NCBI RefSeq assembly: GCF_000685075.1
Contig: NZ_BAYD01000013.1
Coordinates: 1-64,000 of the forward strand
Direction of reading: 5' to 3'
Source of the DNA: Paraburkholderia oxyphila NBRC 105797
GTDB lineage: Bacteria; Pseudomonadota; Gammaproteobacteria; Burkholderiales; Burkholderiaceae
Length of the DNA: 64,000 nt
Shown piece after piece: positions 7,868-17,346 of this stretch (the stretch's first letter is position 1; the number at the start of each line of letters is the position of its first letter). The notes under the pieces were generated by a model. It saw nothing but the letters and a program-made list of their open reading frames with translations. It was not told where the DNA came from and ran no database searches. Made by a program: the position numbers and the translations under genes.

Positions 7868-8767
7868 CTAATCGGATGCACGGTGAAAAACACACATGCT
7901 TTCAATGAGTGCTGCGATCTTCAACACAGGCTCGCCGCGTTCGCTTCGATAAATCGCGTGATACTCGATCTGAGGCAATGCATCCTCTGTCTCGAACACG
8001 GCGAGCAGGCCCTGCGCTATCTCTTCCCGGAAGAACTCGGTCGGCAGCACACTGACGCCGAGTCCTGCGATCGTCAGTTGTCCAAGCACGGGAAGGCTGT
8101 TCGTGCGAGTGGCAAGGCGCGCGGAGACACCGTGTTCTCGCAGCCACACTTCATGAACGCGGGCGGTGACGGACGATTCGGCTTGCAGCAATAGCGGGTA
8201 ATCGGCCAGCTCGCCCGGTTCGATACGACGCTTGCTGCCGAATCGCTGAGGACTGGCGACCCACGCCGTGCTGAGCGTGCCGACGACGATGTTGCAATAC
8301 CCCGACGGCCAGCGGTCGATCTTTGGCACGACCACGATATCCAGGGCGTTGTCGTCGAACTGTTCGAGCAGCGTGCGGCTCGAGTTCACTTCCGGATCGA
8401 TGGTCAGACGCGGATAGTGTTCGCGCGCGTGCTCGATGAAGCGTCGCAGCCATGTCAACGCCGAGATCTCCGTCACGCCAATTCGCAAGCGCCCCGCAAA
8501 CGGATCGGGATCGAGCATCTCTTCGCCAATGCGCGCCAGCAGATCGACGACCTGGGCGGCGAGCGGCAGCAATGCGCGGCCTTTCGTCGTCAACGCGGGC
8601 CGCTTCTGGCTGCGCTCGAACAACTCGGCGGACAACGCCGCCTCCAGCTCCGCAATGCGCTTGGACACCGCCGACTGCGTTGTGTGCAGGCTCTCAGACG
8701 CCGCGCTGAAGCTGCCGAGCCGCGCCGTCGAGAGGAACGCCTCCAGTTGCTTGACCGTGGGATACAT
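7868..8767 (-). CDS. LysR-type transcriptional regulator
   Basis: This 299-residue protein has the LysR winged helix-turn-helix at residues 2-60 (LEAFLSTARLGSFSAASESL, TTQSAVSKRIAELEAAL, LFERSQKRPALTTKGRALL) and a periplasmic-binding-protein-like effector domain after residue 90. The ATG at 8767 follows GGAG at five bases; an in-frame ATG 19 codons upstream is rejected because LysR proteins start near the HTH. It is divergent from the aldolase-aminotransferase-ABC operon and is most likely its regulator, with the effector a substrate or intermediate of that pathway. Confidence 0.9.
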   Translation of the reverse strand: MYPTVKQLEAFLSTARLGSFSAASESLHTTQSAVSKRIAELEAALSAELFERSQKRPALTTKGRALLPLAAQVVDLLARIGEEMLDPDPFAGRLRIGVTEISALTWLRRFIEHAREHYPRLTIDPEVNSSRTLLEQFDDNALDIVVVPKIDRWPSGYCNIVVGTLSTAWVASPQRFGSKRRIEPGELADYPLLLQAESSVTARVHEVWLREHGVSARLATRTNSLPVLGQLTIAGLGVSVLPTEFFREEIAQGLLAVFETEDALPQIEYHAIYRSERGEPVLKIAALIESMCVFHRASD

Positions 8768-8894
8768 GGCATCTCCAGGAATTTTTCTCTTGATATCTCG
8801 CGAAAATTTATCGCTTTTTTGCATTCTTGTCGAAGCCTAGACTGCACCCATGAACAGTGAAGGGCACGGGCCCATTCTTTCAAGGGAGACAGGC
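8768..8894. promoter_or_regulatory. Divergent promoter region, LysR/operon
   Basis: This 127-bp AT-richer spacer separates the LysR gene from the operon. It contains an imperfect dyad at 8792-8812 with GATA and TATC ends, the size and type expected for a LysR box (T-N11-A class). Exact promoter elements are not assigned. Confidence 0.45.
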
Positions 8895-9569
8895 ATGACA
8901 GAGTCGGGCATACGCATCGAGCCACGCGCGCAGGGACTGAACGAGCGGCAAAGGGAGGCCTTCGCCGGCCTGCCGGTTGCCGCATTGAGCGACTGCATGG
9001 GCCGCTGCACGGGCACGATGCATCTCGCACCCCGGCACGGCGACGCGCCGCTCGTCGGCAACGCGGTGACGGTCAAGACGCGGCCGGGCGACAACCTGAT
9101 GATCCACAAGGCGTTCGACGTGCTGAAGGCCGGCGACGTCCTCGTCGTGGACGGTGGTGGCGCCTGCGCCAACGCATTGGTCGGAGACCTGATGATGCAG
9201 ATGGCGCGGCGCATCGGCGTGGCGGGTTTTGTGATCGACGGTGCGGTGCGCGACGTAGCGGCGTTCCGCGAGGCGCGTTTTCCCTGCTATTCGCGCGGCG
9301 TCACGCATCGCGGACCGTACAAGGACGGCCCCGGCGAAATCAACACGGTCGTGACCATCGACAGCATGGTGGTGTATCCGGGCGACCTGATCGTCGCGGA
9401 TGCCGATGGCGTGCTGGCGATTCGCCCCGACGATGCCGCGGAGGTGCTGGAGCACGCGATTCGCCACGTCGAAAAGGAACAGGCGTTTCGCGCGGCGCTT
9501 GCGAACGATGCCGTCGATCGCACGTGGGTCGACGCCCGCATCGCCATCCTGCAGGGAGCATGCCGATGA
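8895..9569 (+). CDS. RraA-family aldolase (HMG/CHA aldolase type)
   Basis: The 224-residue protein belongs to the RraA fold used by class II 4-hydroxy-4-methyl-2-oxoglutarate / 4-carboxy-4-hydroxy-2-oxoadipate aldolases. Visible blocks are the N-terminal ALSDCMGRCTGTM, VKTRPGDNLMIHKAFDVLKA, GDVLVVDGGGACANALVGD, and the metal/pyruvate-binding GFVIDGAVRDVAAFRE. Such enzymes split the 4-hydroxy-2-oxo acid to pyruvate plus pyruvate or oxaloacetate, using Mg2+. The start at 8895 follows GGGAG and is preferred to 8850. The stop overlaps the aminotransferase start (ATGA), so the two are coupled. RraA proteins can also inhibit RNase E, but the metabolic neighbours favour the aldolase role. Confidence 0.8.
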   Translation: MTESGIRIEPRAQGLNERQREAFAGLPVAALSDCMGRCTGTMHLAPRHGDAPLVGNAVTVKTRPGDNLMIHKAFDVLKAGDVLVVDGGGACANALVGDLMMQMARRIGVAGFVIDGAVRDVAAFREARFPCYSRGVTHRGPYKDGPGEINTVVTIDSMVVYPGDLIVADADGVLAIRPDDAAEVLEHAIRHVEKEQAFRAALANDAVDRTWVDARIAILQGACR

Positions 9570-10786
9570 GCACGGTCACAAACATCCTGCCCACGTCTGC
9601 TCGCCTTGCGCGCATCAAGCCATCGGCTAGCGGTTCGGCGCGCGAGCGCGTGATGCAGCTGATGCGCGAAGGGCATACGATTCTCGATCTCTCGATCGGG
9701 GAGCCCGATCTCGATACGCCCGACCACGTGAAAGCCGCCGCCATCGAAGCGATCACGCGCGGCGATACGAAATACACCGGCGCAGCAGGCACTCACGCGT
9801 TGCGCGAAGCCGTGGTCGAGAAATACCGGCGCGAGAACGGCGTGACGATCGATGCGTCTCAGGTATTCATCGGCAGCGGTGCAAAACAGGTGCTGCACAA
9901 CGCGTTCGCCGCGACCCTCAACGCGGGCGACGAAGTCGTCGTTCCGGCGCCGTACTGGGTGTCGTATCCCGACATGGTCGCGCTCAGCGACGGCGTGCCT
10001 GTGATCGCACCGGCATCGGCGGCGCGCGACTACAAGCTGACAGCCAGCGAACTCGATCGCGCGATCACGCCGCGCACGCGCTGGGTGGTGCTGAATTCGC
10101 CGAACAACCCGACCGGCGCTTCGTACAGCGAGCGCGAACTGCGCGAACTCGCCGATGTGATTCTTTCGCACGAACGCGTCTGGCTGCTTAGCGACGACAT
10201 CTACGAGCACTTCCACTACGGCAAAGGGAAGGCGCTCACGCCGCTCGAAGTCGTGCCCGAACTGGCCGAACGCTCGCTGTCGGTCAACGGGGTATCGAAA
10301 ACCTATGCGATGACCGGCTGGCGCATCGGCTATGGCGTCGGTCCCGCGTCGCTGATTCGCCAGCTCGTCACGCTGCAGTCGCAAACACTCAGCTGCGTTT
10401 CGTCGATCAGCCAGGCCGCAGCGACGGCCGCGCTCAACGGTCCGCAGGACTTCGTCGAGCATTGTGTCGCGACGTTCCGCGAGCGGCTCGATGCCGCGAT
10501 GCACATCCTCGGCACCGTCGAGTTGCTCGACTGCGTGCGGCCGTCAGGCGCGTTTTACATCTTCCCCGGTTGCGCGCGCGTGATCGGCAAGACTACGCCT
10601 GACGGCAAGCGCATCGGCTCCGATGTGGACTTCGCCGCGTATCTGCTCGACCATGCGAAGGTAGCGGTGCTCGACGGCTCGGCCTATGGTGTCTCGCCAT
10701 CCATTCGCCTCTCGTTCGCCACGGCACTCGATACAGTGAAAGAGGCCTGCCACCGCATCAAATCGGCCTGCGAAGCGCTTAAATAA
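9566..10786 (+). CDS. Class I PLP-dependent aminotransferase
   Basis: The 406-residue fold-type I enzyme has the family motifs in order: LDLSIGEPDLDTPDHVKAAA, TKYTGAAGTHALREAVV, VLNSPNNPTGASYSERELR, LLSDDIYEHFHYG, and the PLP lysine at about residue 245 in SVNGVSKTYAMTGWRIGYG. The C-terminal arginine region is present (SPSIRLSFATA). It resembles the aspartate aminotransferase Ib group. It overlaps the aldolase stop by four bases and lies upstream of a polar amino-acid transporter. The likely job is to remove the amino group from the imported amino acid and hand the 2-oxo acid to the aldolase. Exact substrate unknown. Confidence 0.9.
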   Translation: MSTVTNILPTSARLARIKPSASGSARERVMQLMREGHTILDLSIGEPDLDTPDHVKAAAIEAITRGDTKYTGAAGTHALREAVVEKYRRENGVTIDASQVFIGSGAKQVLHNAFAATLNAGDEVVVPAPYWVSYPDMVALSDGVPVIAPASAARDYKLTASELDRAITPRTRWVVLNSPNNPTGASYSERELRELADVILSHERVWLLSDDIYEHFHYGKGKALTPLEVVPELAERSLSVNGVSKTYAMTGWRIGYGVGPASLIRQLVTLQSQTLSCVSSISQAAATAALNGPQDFVEHCVATFRERLDAAMHILGTVELLDCVRPSGAFYIFPGCARVIGKTTPDGKRIGSDVDFAAYLLDHAKVAVLDGSAYGVSPSIRLSFATALDTVKEACHRIKSACEALK

Positions 10787-10826
10787 GGCGCTCATATAAC
10801 GACACAACGATGGAGACACTCACGTC

Positions 10827-11642
10827 ATGAAACGGTTTCTCACCCTGGTCGCGAGCCTGATCGCGCTCGCGCACGGTGCCTTCGCGCACGCCGATGCCCT
10901 TGCCGACATCAAACAGCGCGGCACGCTCATTTGCGGAACGCTCGGCACCGCGCCGCCCTTCTCCTTTCAGGACCCGAAGACCCGCGAAATCGTGGGCTAC
11001 GACGTGGACTTCTGCAAGGCGATCGCCGACGCATTGAAAGTGAAGCTGCAGGTCAAGCTGATTGCCGTCGATGCCCGCATTCCCGAACTGCTGCAAGGCC
11101 GCGTGGACGTGGTCGCGGCCAACCTTGGCTACTCGAAGCAACGCGCGGAGCAGATCGACTTCAGCGACGCCTATTTCGCGGGGCCTTCGAAGCTGCTGGT
11201 GCGCAAGGATGCGAATCTCACTTCGCTCGGCCAGATGGAGACGAAGCGCATTGCGGTGGTCAAGGGCTCGACCGCGGAACCCGCGGTGCGAAAGGTTCTG
11301 CCGCAGGCGAGCATCGTGAGCTACCCCGACCCCACCAGCGGCTTTCTCGCGATCCTGCAACACAAGGCCGATGGTCTATGCGCCTCCGAGCTTGCGCTGG
11401 TGAAGATGCAGCGCCAGGCGGATGCGGCAGCGCCGCTCGTGATCATCAGCCAGCCCGTGTTTTCGGAGCAATGGGGCATCGGCATCCGCAAGAACGAGCC
11501 CGCGTTGCGCGACGCCGTCGATCACGCGCTCGAGGCGATGGAGCGATCGGGCCAGGCCGCCGCGATCTTCGACAAATGGCTCGGCACCAGTAGCGAATAC
11601 AAGATCCACCGCGGCTTCACGATCGCGGCGATTCAAGGGTGA
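10827..11642 (+). CDS. Family 3 amino-acid ABC transporter, periplasmic binding protein
   Basis: The product (271 aa) has a cleavable signal peptide (MKRFLTLVASLIALAHGAFA). It then shows the solute-binding family 3 pattern: IKQRGTLICGTLGTAPPFSF, GYDVDFCKAIADALKVKLQV, PELLQGRVDVVAANLGYSKQ, IDFSDAYFAGPSKLLV and KGSTAEPAVRK. It captures a polar amino acid in the periplasm for the two permeases downstream. The position after the aminotransferase suggests the ligand is the amino acid degraded by the operon. Glutamate- or glutamine-like ligands are typical of the family. Confidence 0.9.
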   Translation: MKRFLTLVASLIALAHGAFAHADALADIKQRGTLICGTLGTAPPFSFQDPKTREIVGYDVDFCKAIADALKVKLQVKLIAVDARIPELLQGRVDVVAANLGYSKQRAEQIDFSDAYFAGPSKLLVRKDANLTSLGQMETKRIAVVKGSTAEPAVRKVLPQASIVSYPDPTSGFLAILQHKADGLCASELALVKMQRQADAAAPLVIISQPVFSEQWGIGIRKNEPALRDAVDHALEAMERSGQAAAIFDKWLGTSSEYKIHRGFTIAAIQG

Positions 11643-11682
11643 AATTCAGGCCTGCACGACGGGTCCCGCGAGGAGTTTCTCC

Positions 11683-12387
11683 ATGCACTATCAGTTTGAT
11701 TTCGCAGCGGTGCTGCACGGCGACTACCTGAGGTGGTTCATCGACGGCACGCTCGTCACGCTCGCGCTCTTTGGCGTGGCGTGGGTCGGCAGCATTGTCC
11801 TTGGCGCTGCACTCGCCGTCGTCAGGCAAAGCGGCTTGCCTGGCGCCCCCCGCGCAGTGGCCGCGTACGTCGAATATCACCGCAATGTGCCGCTCGTCGT
11901 GCAATTGCTGTTCTGGTATTTCGCGGCGCCGAGCCTGTTCCCCGCGGCGTTGCGCGACTACCTCACGACTCACGGCAGCGAGTTTCCACTCGCTGCAGTC
12001 GCGCTCATATTATGCGCCGCAGCCTATGTTTCCGAGGACCTGCGCAGCGGCCTGCGCGCCATTCCCCATGGCCAGATGGAAGCCGGCCGCGCACTCGGCA
12101 TGAGCTATCTGCTGACCATGCGCACGGTGATCATGCCGCAGGCGTTGCGCGTTTCGCTGCCCCCGCTCGTGAATCAGGCATTGCTGCTCTTCAAGAACAC
12201 CAGTCTCGCCATGGCCGTGGGCGTCGCCGAGTTGACATATGAAGCCAAGGAAGTCGACAGCAACACGTTTCGCACCTTCGAAGCGTTCGCAGTCGCGACG
12301 GTCATCTATCTGGCGATCTCGTTCGCGATCATGTTCTGCGGCGCAAGGATCGCGCGTCGGTTCAACGCTGCGGGAGCAAGACGATGA
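11683..12387 (+). CDS. Amino-acid ABC transporter permease (GltJ/HisQ type)
   Basis: This inner-membrane permease (234 aa) belongs to the HisM/GltJ group. It has an N-terminal transmembrane helix (LVTLALFGVAWVGSIVLGAA), VEYHRNVPLVVQLLFWYFAA, and the EAA loop that docks the ATPase (EAGRALGMSYLLTMRTVIMPQA). About five helices are visible. It is the first of two paired permeases, and its stop overlaps the next start (ATGA), so the heterodimer is translated in step. Confidence 0.9.
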   Translation: MHYQFDFAAVLHGDYLRWFIDGTLVTLALFGVAWVGSIVLGAALAVVRQSGLPGAPRAVAAYVEYHRNVPLVVQLLFWYFAAPSLFPAALRDYLTTHGSEFPLAAVALILCAAAYVSEDLRSGLRAIPHGQMEAGRALGMSYLLTMRTVIMPQALRVSLPPLVNQALLLFKNTSLAMAVGVAELTYEAKEVDSNTFRTFEAFAVATVIYLAISFAIMFCGARIARRFNAAGARR

Positions 12388-13118
12388 TCGACATCCTCAG
12401 CCAGTACTGGCAAACGTTCCTGGTCGGCCAATATCCGCAAGGTCCGCTGGGTGGCGTGACGTTGACGATTTTGATCGCCGTGTTCTGCATCTCCGCTTCA
12501 TTGCCCATCGCATTGCTCATTGCCGTGTGCCGGACTTCGCCATGGCGCGCGCTGCGCTTGCCCGCGTTCGCGCTCGTGCAGTTCGTGCGCGGCATGCCGC
12601 TGCTCATGCTGATTTTCTGGGCCTATTTTCTTTTGCCGGCGATTACGCATGTCACGGTGTCGGGCGTGGTGACGCTCATCTGCGCGCTGATCATTTATCA
12701 GGCCGCGTACCTTTCCGAAGTGATCCGCGCCGGCATTGAAGGTATTGCTCGAGGACAAACGGAAGCCGCTCGCGCACTCGGACTCGGCTACGTCACCACG
12801 CTGCGTCGAGTGATCTTGCCGCAGGCGCTCTACAACGTCTTGCCGAGCATGCTGAGCGAGTTCATTTCGACGATCAAGGAGACGTCGCTCGGCTACGTGA
12901 TCGGCGTGCAGGAACTCACGTTTGCCGCCAATCAGGTCAACAGCCAGTTGCTGACGCGGCCGCTCCAGGTCTACGTGCTACTGGCCGCAATCTATTTCGT
13001 GATCTGCTTTGCGCTCACGCGCAGCGTGCGCTACCTCGAAGTCCGCATGAACCGCAAACGCACGGCGCGTGCGGCATCGCAGCCGGTGTCCATCCTTTCG
13101 ACCATCGCGGGAGAGTGA
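12384..13118 (+). CDS. Amino-acid ABC transporter permease (GltK/HisM type)
   Basis: The second permease (244 aa) has [40 protein letters not shown] and the EAA loop [20 protein letters not shown], followed by [20 protein letters not shown]. It overlaps the upstream permease by four bases and precedes the ATPase by one base. It should form the transmembrane pore with the upstream permease. Confidence 0.9.
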   Translation: MIDILSQYWQTFLVGQYPQGPLGGVTLTILIAVFCISASLPIALLIAVCRTSPWRALRLPAFALVQFVRGMPLLMLIFWAYFLLPAITHVTVSGVVTLICALIIYQAAYLSEVIRAGIEGIARGQTEAARALGLGYVTTLRRVILPQALYNVLPSMLSEFISTIKETSLGYVIGVQELTFAANQVNSQLLTRPLQVYVLLAAIYFVICFALTRSVRYLEVRMNRKRTARAASQPVSILSTIAGE

Positions 13119-13119
13119 A

Positions 13120-13848
13120 GTGATAGAACTGAACAAGGTCGACAAGTCGTTCGGCCACCATCAAGTGCTGCGCGGCATCGACGAAACCATCGCGCGCGGC
13201 GAAGTTGTCGTCATTTGCGGGCCGTCCGGTTCCGGCAAGTCGACGCTGATCCGCACCATCAATGGCCTCGACAGCATCGACAGCGGCTCAATCGTGCTGA
13301 ATGGAATTTCGGTGCACGCGAAAGGCACGAACCTCAACGCGCTGCGCCGTCAGGCTGGCTTCGTGTTCCAGCAATTCAATCTCTTTCCGCATATGGACGT
13401 GATGACGAACCTGACGCTCGCGCCTTTGCGTCTGTCGAAGGCTAGCCGCCGCGAAGCCGAGGAAAAGGCGAAGGGATTGCTCGACAAGGTCGGCTTGAGC
13501 CACAAGGCGGGCGCCTATCCGGGCACGCTTTCGGGTGGCCAGCAGCAGCGCGTCGCGATCGCACGCGCCCTGATGATGGATCCCGCCGTGATGCTGTTCG
13601 ACGAGCCCACCAGCGCGCTAGACCCGGAGATGGTGGGTGAGGTGCTGCAAGTGATGAAGCGCCTCGCGCGCAGCGGCATGACCATGCTTTGCGTCACCCA
13701 CGAAATGAACTTTGCGCGAGAGGTTGCTGATCGGGTCATTTTCATGGACGACGGCAAGATACTCGAGCGCGCCACGCCGCAAGATTTCTTCCAGAATCCG
13801 CAGCACGAACGCGCAAGGCGTTTCGTCTCGGATATCAAGGCGCACTGA
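13120..13848 (+). CDS. Amino-acid ABC transporter ATP-binding protein (GltL/GlnQ type)
   Basis: The 242-residue ATPase has Walker A (GPSGSGKST), Q-loop ([12 protein letters not shown]), signature [15 protein letters not shown], Walker B ([12 protein letters not shown]) and the H-loop (CVTHEMNFA). The start is taken as GTG at 13120, after GGGAG at six bases, giving [19 protein letters not shown]. The longer ATG frame would overlap the permease and lacks a ribosome-binding site. It powers the transporter and is the last gene of the operon; no clear terminator follows. Confidence 0.9.
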   Translation: MIELNKVDKSFGHHQVLRGIDETIARGEVVVICGPSGSGKSTLIRTINGLDSIDSGSIVLNGISVHAKGTNLNALRRQAGFVFQQFNLFPHMDVMTNLTLAPLRLSKASRREAEEKAKGLLDKVGLSHKAGAYPGTLSGGQQQRVAIARALMMDPAVMLFDEPTSALDPEMVGEVLQVMKRLARSGMTMLCVTHEMNFAREVADRVIFMDDGKILERATPQDFFQNPQHERARRFVSDIKAH

Positions 13849-14083
13849 GGAACAGGGGGCCTGTTGGCACGAATTTGGCATGCAAGGAACCCGCACGCTG
13901 AGCTTTTCGGATGGAAGCGTGTCAGTGAAGCGCGATTCGCCTGTTGTACACCGCAAGCGAGGCGGCGCTCCGCGGCTTCAAGGTAGTGGTCCCGTTCATA
14001 AAGTCGCGCGTCAACGGGCGACGCCGTGAAGGCCACCGCCCGTCGAATAGCAATCCGTCGCGGCCCCTCTTTTGGCTAGCGCC

Positions 14084-14240
14084 TCACTGTACCGGTGTGC
14101 CCGAGCCCGTCACCGTGCTGATTGGCTGGAACTTGCCGCCTTTTGCCTGATAGAGCGTCACGGTCGCAGCGCGAAGGTCGCCCTTGGCGTCGAAAGCGAT
14201 CTTGCCGGTCACGCCGCCAAACTCGACCTTCTTCATCGCA
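14084..14240 (-). pseudogene. C-terminal remnant of a LivK-type binding protein
   Basis: About 50 codons ending in TGA read KKVEFGGVTGKIAFDAKGD, then LRAATVTLYQAKGGKFQPIS and a short tail. This is the conserved end of periplasmic branched-chain amino-acid binding proteins (F.G.TG.I.FD..GD). The rest of the gene is gone. The flanks 13849-14083 and 14241-14535 show no gene. Confidence 0.65.
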
Positions 14241-14535
14241 GGCAGATAGAGAACAGGCGATCACCATGGAATCACCCTCACAACCAGCGCGTCCGCGAAC
14301 GCCGCAGAGCGAACGCATCGAGGCGACGCAGCGCCGGGCAAAACCCTGCAGAACATCGAAGCAATGGCACGTTCCGGGGCAAAGCGCCAGCCGACGCGGG
14401 ATGCGTTTAAACAGAAGTCAGCGCCAGAGCGATGCACTGCGGTGAACGCAATTGCATATCGTGGCCTTTGGATAGGCCCCACTTGCGCGGAATAGCTACT
14501 ATTCTTTCAAACCGTCGCCTGCGAACCGGCTCGCA

Positions 14536-14886
14536 TCAATCGTGACGTTCAGCGTCGGGATCAGGTACGGGGATAGTCCACTCATCCACCGCTTCCCCCG
14601 CTTCAGGTTCGCGCTCTCGCCGAAGTTCCAGGATGCGCCCGTGAGCGACAACGACTTTCAGGTCGAATCTCACGCCTTTTCGGAAGTGGAACAAATAAGC
14701 CGTGAAGGAGGCTGTGTCGCTGGCAAAGTAATCGTCGCTCAGAAACTGTCGGCGCGCGACACGTCCATCGCTTGCCACCCAATAATCGGCCATGGCGCAA
14801 TCGAGCGACTTTGTCTGCCACTCCTTTCTCGGCAGGTCTTCGGGGAACGGCTCGAAATCCTGAGAAAACGCGAATATATCGTTCAT
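14536..14886 (-). CDS. Hypothetical protein, 116 aa
   Basis: The product begins MNDIFAFSQDFEPFPEDLPR and includes a predicted beta-rich core: MADYWVASDGRVARRQFLSD, ASFTAYLFHFRKGVRFDLKV and VVAHGRILELRRERE. It ends in an acidic tail. Small acidic two-layer proteins like this are often immunity proteins, but nothing nearby supports that. GAGG directly abuts the ATG, which is poor spacing. The frame has convincing codon use, so it is probably real. Function unknown. Confidence 0.5.
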   Translation of the reverse strand: MNDIFAFSQDFEPFPEDLPRKEWQTKSLDCAMADYWVASDGRVARRQFLSDDYFASDTASFTAYLFHFRKGVRFDLKVVVAHGRILELRREREPEAGEAVDEWTIPVPDPDAERHD

Positions 14887-15283
14887 CCTCGAGCGCGGCT
14901 TTGCTGCTGTTAGCGTCAGCCAAGGTTAGCATATCCTAAGTTTTCGTATATCAAGCTTCCGAATTCATCGACAGGAATCGCTCGTCCCGGTTGCTGCCTC
15001 CCCAACGTCATTCTGCATATCTAATTTAAGGAATAAGCCGATAGAATTTTCGGACACGGGCAGATACCGTCCTTTTATTCCGAGCAAGGGGACAGGCGAG
15101 CTTCCAGTTGTCGCTGGCCGTTTTTATGGCGACTTGCTGGAGAACTTTCGGCAAATTCCCCTGACTTGATACAGCCAGACGTCGCGTGGAAGCGGCCATC
15201 CTTATAGGGCCGGAGGAACAATAAAAAGCCAGCAGAAAACATGCGGGATGAATAGAATCAACTCACGACACGGGGAGAGCGCA
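14887..15283. other. AT-richer spacer without a gene
   Basis: No open frame with coding character is seen. The DNA is visibly AT-richer than its neighbours. It probably carries the promoters of the two flanking small genes. Confidence 0.4.
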
Positions 15284-15472
15284 ATGCCCAAAGTTCGCGT
15301 GCAGCAGTTTCATGAGACGGATGACGAGTTCCACGAACTCGGTGGTCTTCAAGTCATTGATCTGACCGAAGCGGAGCTCACCGCGCTCCAGGACCATGAC
15401 GGGGAAATCACATGGCTCGAAGGCCGAAGGGAATATTTTGGGCTCGCAGACGAGGAGCACGTGAAGGAGTGA
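15284..15472 (+). CDS. Small acidic hypothetical protein, 62 aa
   Basis: The ATG at 15284 follows GGGGAG at good spacing and is preferred to the ATG at 15248. The protein starts MPKVRVQQFHETDDEFHELG and has a helix ITWLEGRREYFGLADEEH. It is strongly acidic, has no membrane segment, and is not recognised. The region 15473-15960 after it shows no gene. Confidence 0.6.
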   Translation: MPKVRVQQFHETDDEFHELGGLQVIDLTEAELTALQDHDGEITWLEGRREYFGLADEEHVKE

Positions 15473-15960
15473 TCCAGGCCGGCGACGCCTGGGGCGCTTG
15501 CGCGACCCGCGTTACACCTGGGCCCGGGAAAAAGGCCCCAGGGCAGCCCCGCGGCCACACAAATACCCACGTCGCGGTTCAGGAGTGAGAGCCGCGCTGC
15601 AAGTCTATGCGTGCGTACCGTCCCAGGGCAAGGTTACGAGAGCTCACCCATACCGACACGGCAAAGTCGAGGTCGTGAGTAATTCATGACGCGCGATCGC
15701 GCACGCCTTCGTACAGGACACGCACGACCCGGTCAGCGCGTTCCCGGTGGCCAGGTGCGTGTACTGTGCATCAGACACTTCGCTCCCGATCGCTTCGCGG
15801 TGCTCCAGTTGCGCCATCGAGGCGACCGCAAGGGCGAGCAAGCTTCATAGCCCTGTAGCGCGCCGCCGGCGTCGTCGAACTCGTCATCGTGCAGGGGCGA
15901 GAGACGTGCTGTCTATAATGGCAAACTCACGATGCCAACGATTGCATGGAGCACTACCTT

Positions 15961-17346
15961 ATGAGTCAACCCCGCGGGCGATATGCGGGATCCCGGGACA
16001 GCGGCCAACGCCAACCTCGCCACGAAAAGCAATCTCCGCCCAACCGGCAGAGACAACCGTATGTGAAGGCGCCTCCCCGGGACGCCACCCAGACTGCCTC
16101 CATTTTCAAAACACGATCGTTTCAGTTTCTGGTCGATGCGGTAGGCGCGGAGAATATCGCGATAGCCCTTGAATCCAGCATGTCGCGCGTGGCCGAACTC
16201 CTGAACGGCGAGCGGTTCACGCCCGAGACCGCCTTTCACATGGAAACCACGCTCGGGTTGCCACAGGGCTTTTTTGACCGGCCCAATCCCGGTCTCCCGG
16301 CCGAGACCATCGCTCGCCTGAAGTCACCGCTCGACCTCATTCAATCGGACGACGGAGCAGACGTCGAGCCGGAAACACCCAAGCCGGCTTCTGCCCTGGA
16401 CGTCGGCCAACAACCCCTTTTTGAAGATAGTTTGTCCGAGGAAGCGCAAATGCCGAAGAATGCAACGGGCGGGTCGCCCAGGGCCGTCAAGAATCGTCGA
16501 AGCGAAACGGCCGAACCGACCAAACCTCATGCGCCGCGAAAAGCTTCGCCATCGAAGGACAAGACGTCGCCTGAAACGACCCAACAACAACCGCTGGCAC
16601 TCAACGATGGCGCGGAGGTAGAAAACATCCGGCGCGCCAACCTTCACGTGCTCACGAGTCGCAACGGATCGAAAGCAAGACTGGGGGTGGTCATGGCGAT
16701 GAGTGGATCCAACATGGCCCATCGGCTACATGGCAAGAAGCGCATGGACAGTGTCGAAGCAAACCGGTTCACGGAGCGCCTTGGTTTGCCAGCCGGCTGG
16801 CTGGACACCCCACGCGCCGAAGCCGAGATTCCGGAGTCGGTATCGCGTATGCTCGCCCCTGCTCCGCGTGGTCGCGTTTCGGCTCAACAACACGAGCCGC
16901 TTGCGCCCGTAACCAACGATGGCGTGCCAGGGAAGTCCACCGATGCGAAGGCGCACAAGGGGCGCGGGCGGACCCGCGCCCTGGGCGATTCGGAAAGCCC
17001 CTCACCTGTGTCGGCGGATGTCGCGGGAGAGAAAGACACGATCGTCGTCAACTCTCAAGATCCGGTCAGTGATCTTCCCGACGACCTTGCCGGTCGCTCA
17101 CCTGAAGAAAGTCATGGTGAGGCCCCGGCAGCCGCACCGGCGCCCCTGGAGTCGCTCCCCGCCACCGCGATACCGCAGCGAAACCCGGTACCGCTCCCCT
17201 TTGCTTCGGTGACCAGCCTTGACAATCTTCACGGTATTGAACCGATAGCGGAAGCCTTGATCAAGACGCTGGCAGGTAAAGCACGCACGGGTCGCCTGGA
17301 CGAACTGAAAGCGCTGGAACTTTTGCAGCAGGCGATCCTGTTGTGA
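15961..17346 (+). CDS. Large hypothetical protein with a duplicated DNA-binding-like domain
   Basis: The protein is 461 residues if started at the ATG that follows GGAG at nine bases; an ATG five codons upstream is possible. Two related domains are visible. Domain one (about residues 50-120) has FLVDAVGAENIAIALESSMS, RVAELLNGERFTPETAFHME and LGLPQGFFDRPNPGLP. Domain two (about 230-300) has HVLTSRNGSKARLGVVMAMS, NMAHRLHGKKRMDSVEANRF and LGLPAGWLDTPRAE. Each has the five-helix rhythm of XRE/Cro repressor folds with LGLP..W/FD endings. Long Pro/Ala/Lys-rich linkers separate them. It is probably a nucleoid or regulatory DNA-binding protein with two heads. It stands alone, with no close operon partner. 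Confidence 0.6.
   Translation: MSQPRGRYAGSRDSGQRQPRHEKQSPPNRQRQPYVKAPPRDATQTASIFKTRSFQFLVDAVGAENIAIALESSMSRVAELLNGERFTPETAFHMETTLGLPQGFFDRPNPGLPAETIARLKSPLDLIQSDDGADVEPETPKPASALDVGQQPLFEDSLSEEAQMPKNATGGSPRAVKNRRSETAEPTKPHAPRKASPSKDKTSPETTQQQPLALNDGAEVENIRRANLHVLTSRNGSKARLGVVMAMSGSNMAHRLHGKKRMDSVEANRFTERLGLPAGWLDTPRAEAEIPESVSRMLAPAPRGRVSAQQHEPLAPVTNDGVPGKSTDAKAHKGRGRTRALGDSESPSPVSADVAGEKDTIVVNSQDPVSDLPDDLAGRSPEESHGEAPAAAPAPLESLPATAIPQRNPVPLPFASVTSLDNLHGIEPIAEALIKTLAGKARTGRLDELKALELLQQAILL

Noticed and set aside
9287..10504. 405-codon minus-strand frame
   Set aside because: It lies opposite the aminotransferase, which has all PLP motifs. The long frame is a GC-rich antisense artefact.
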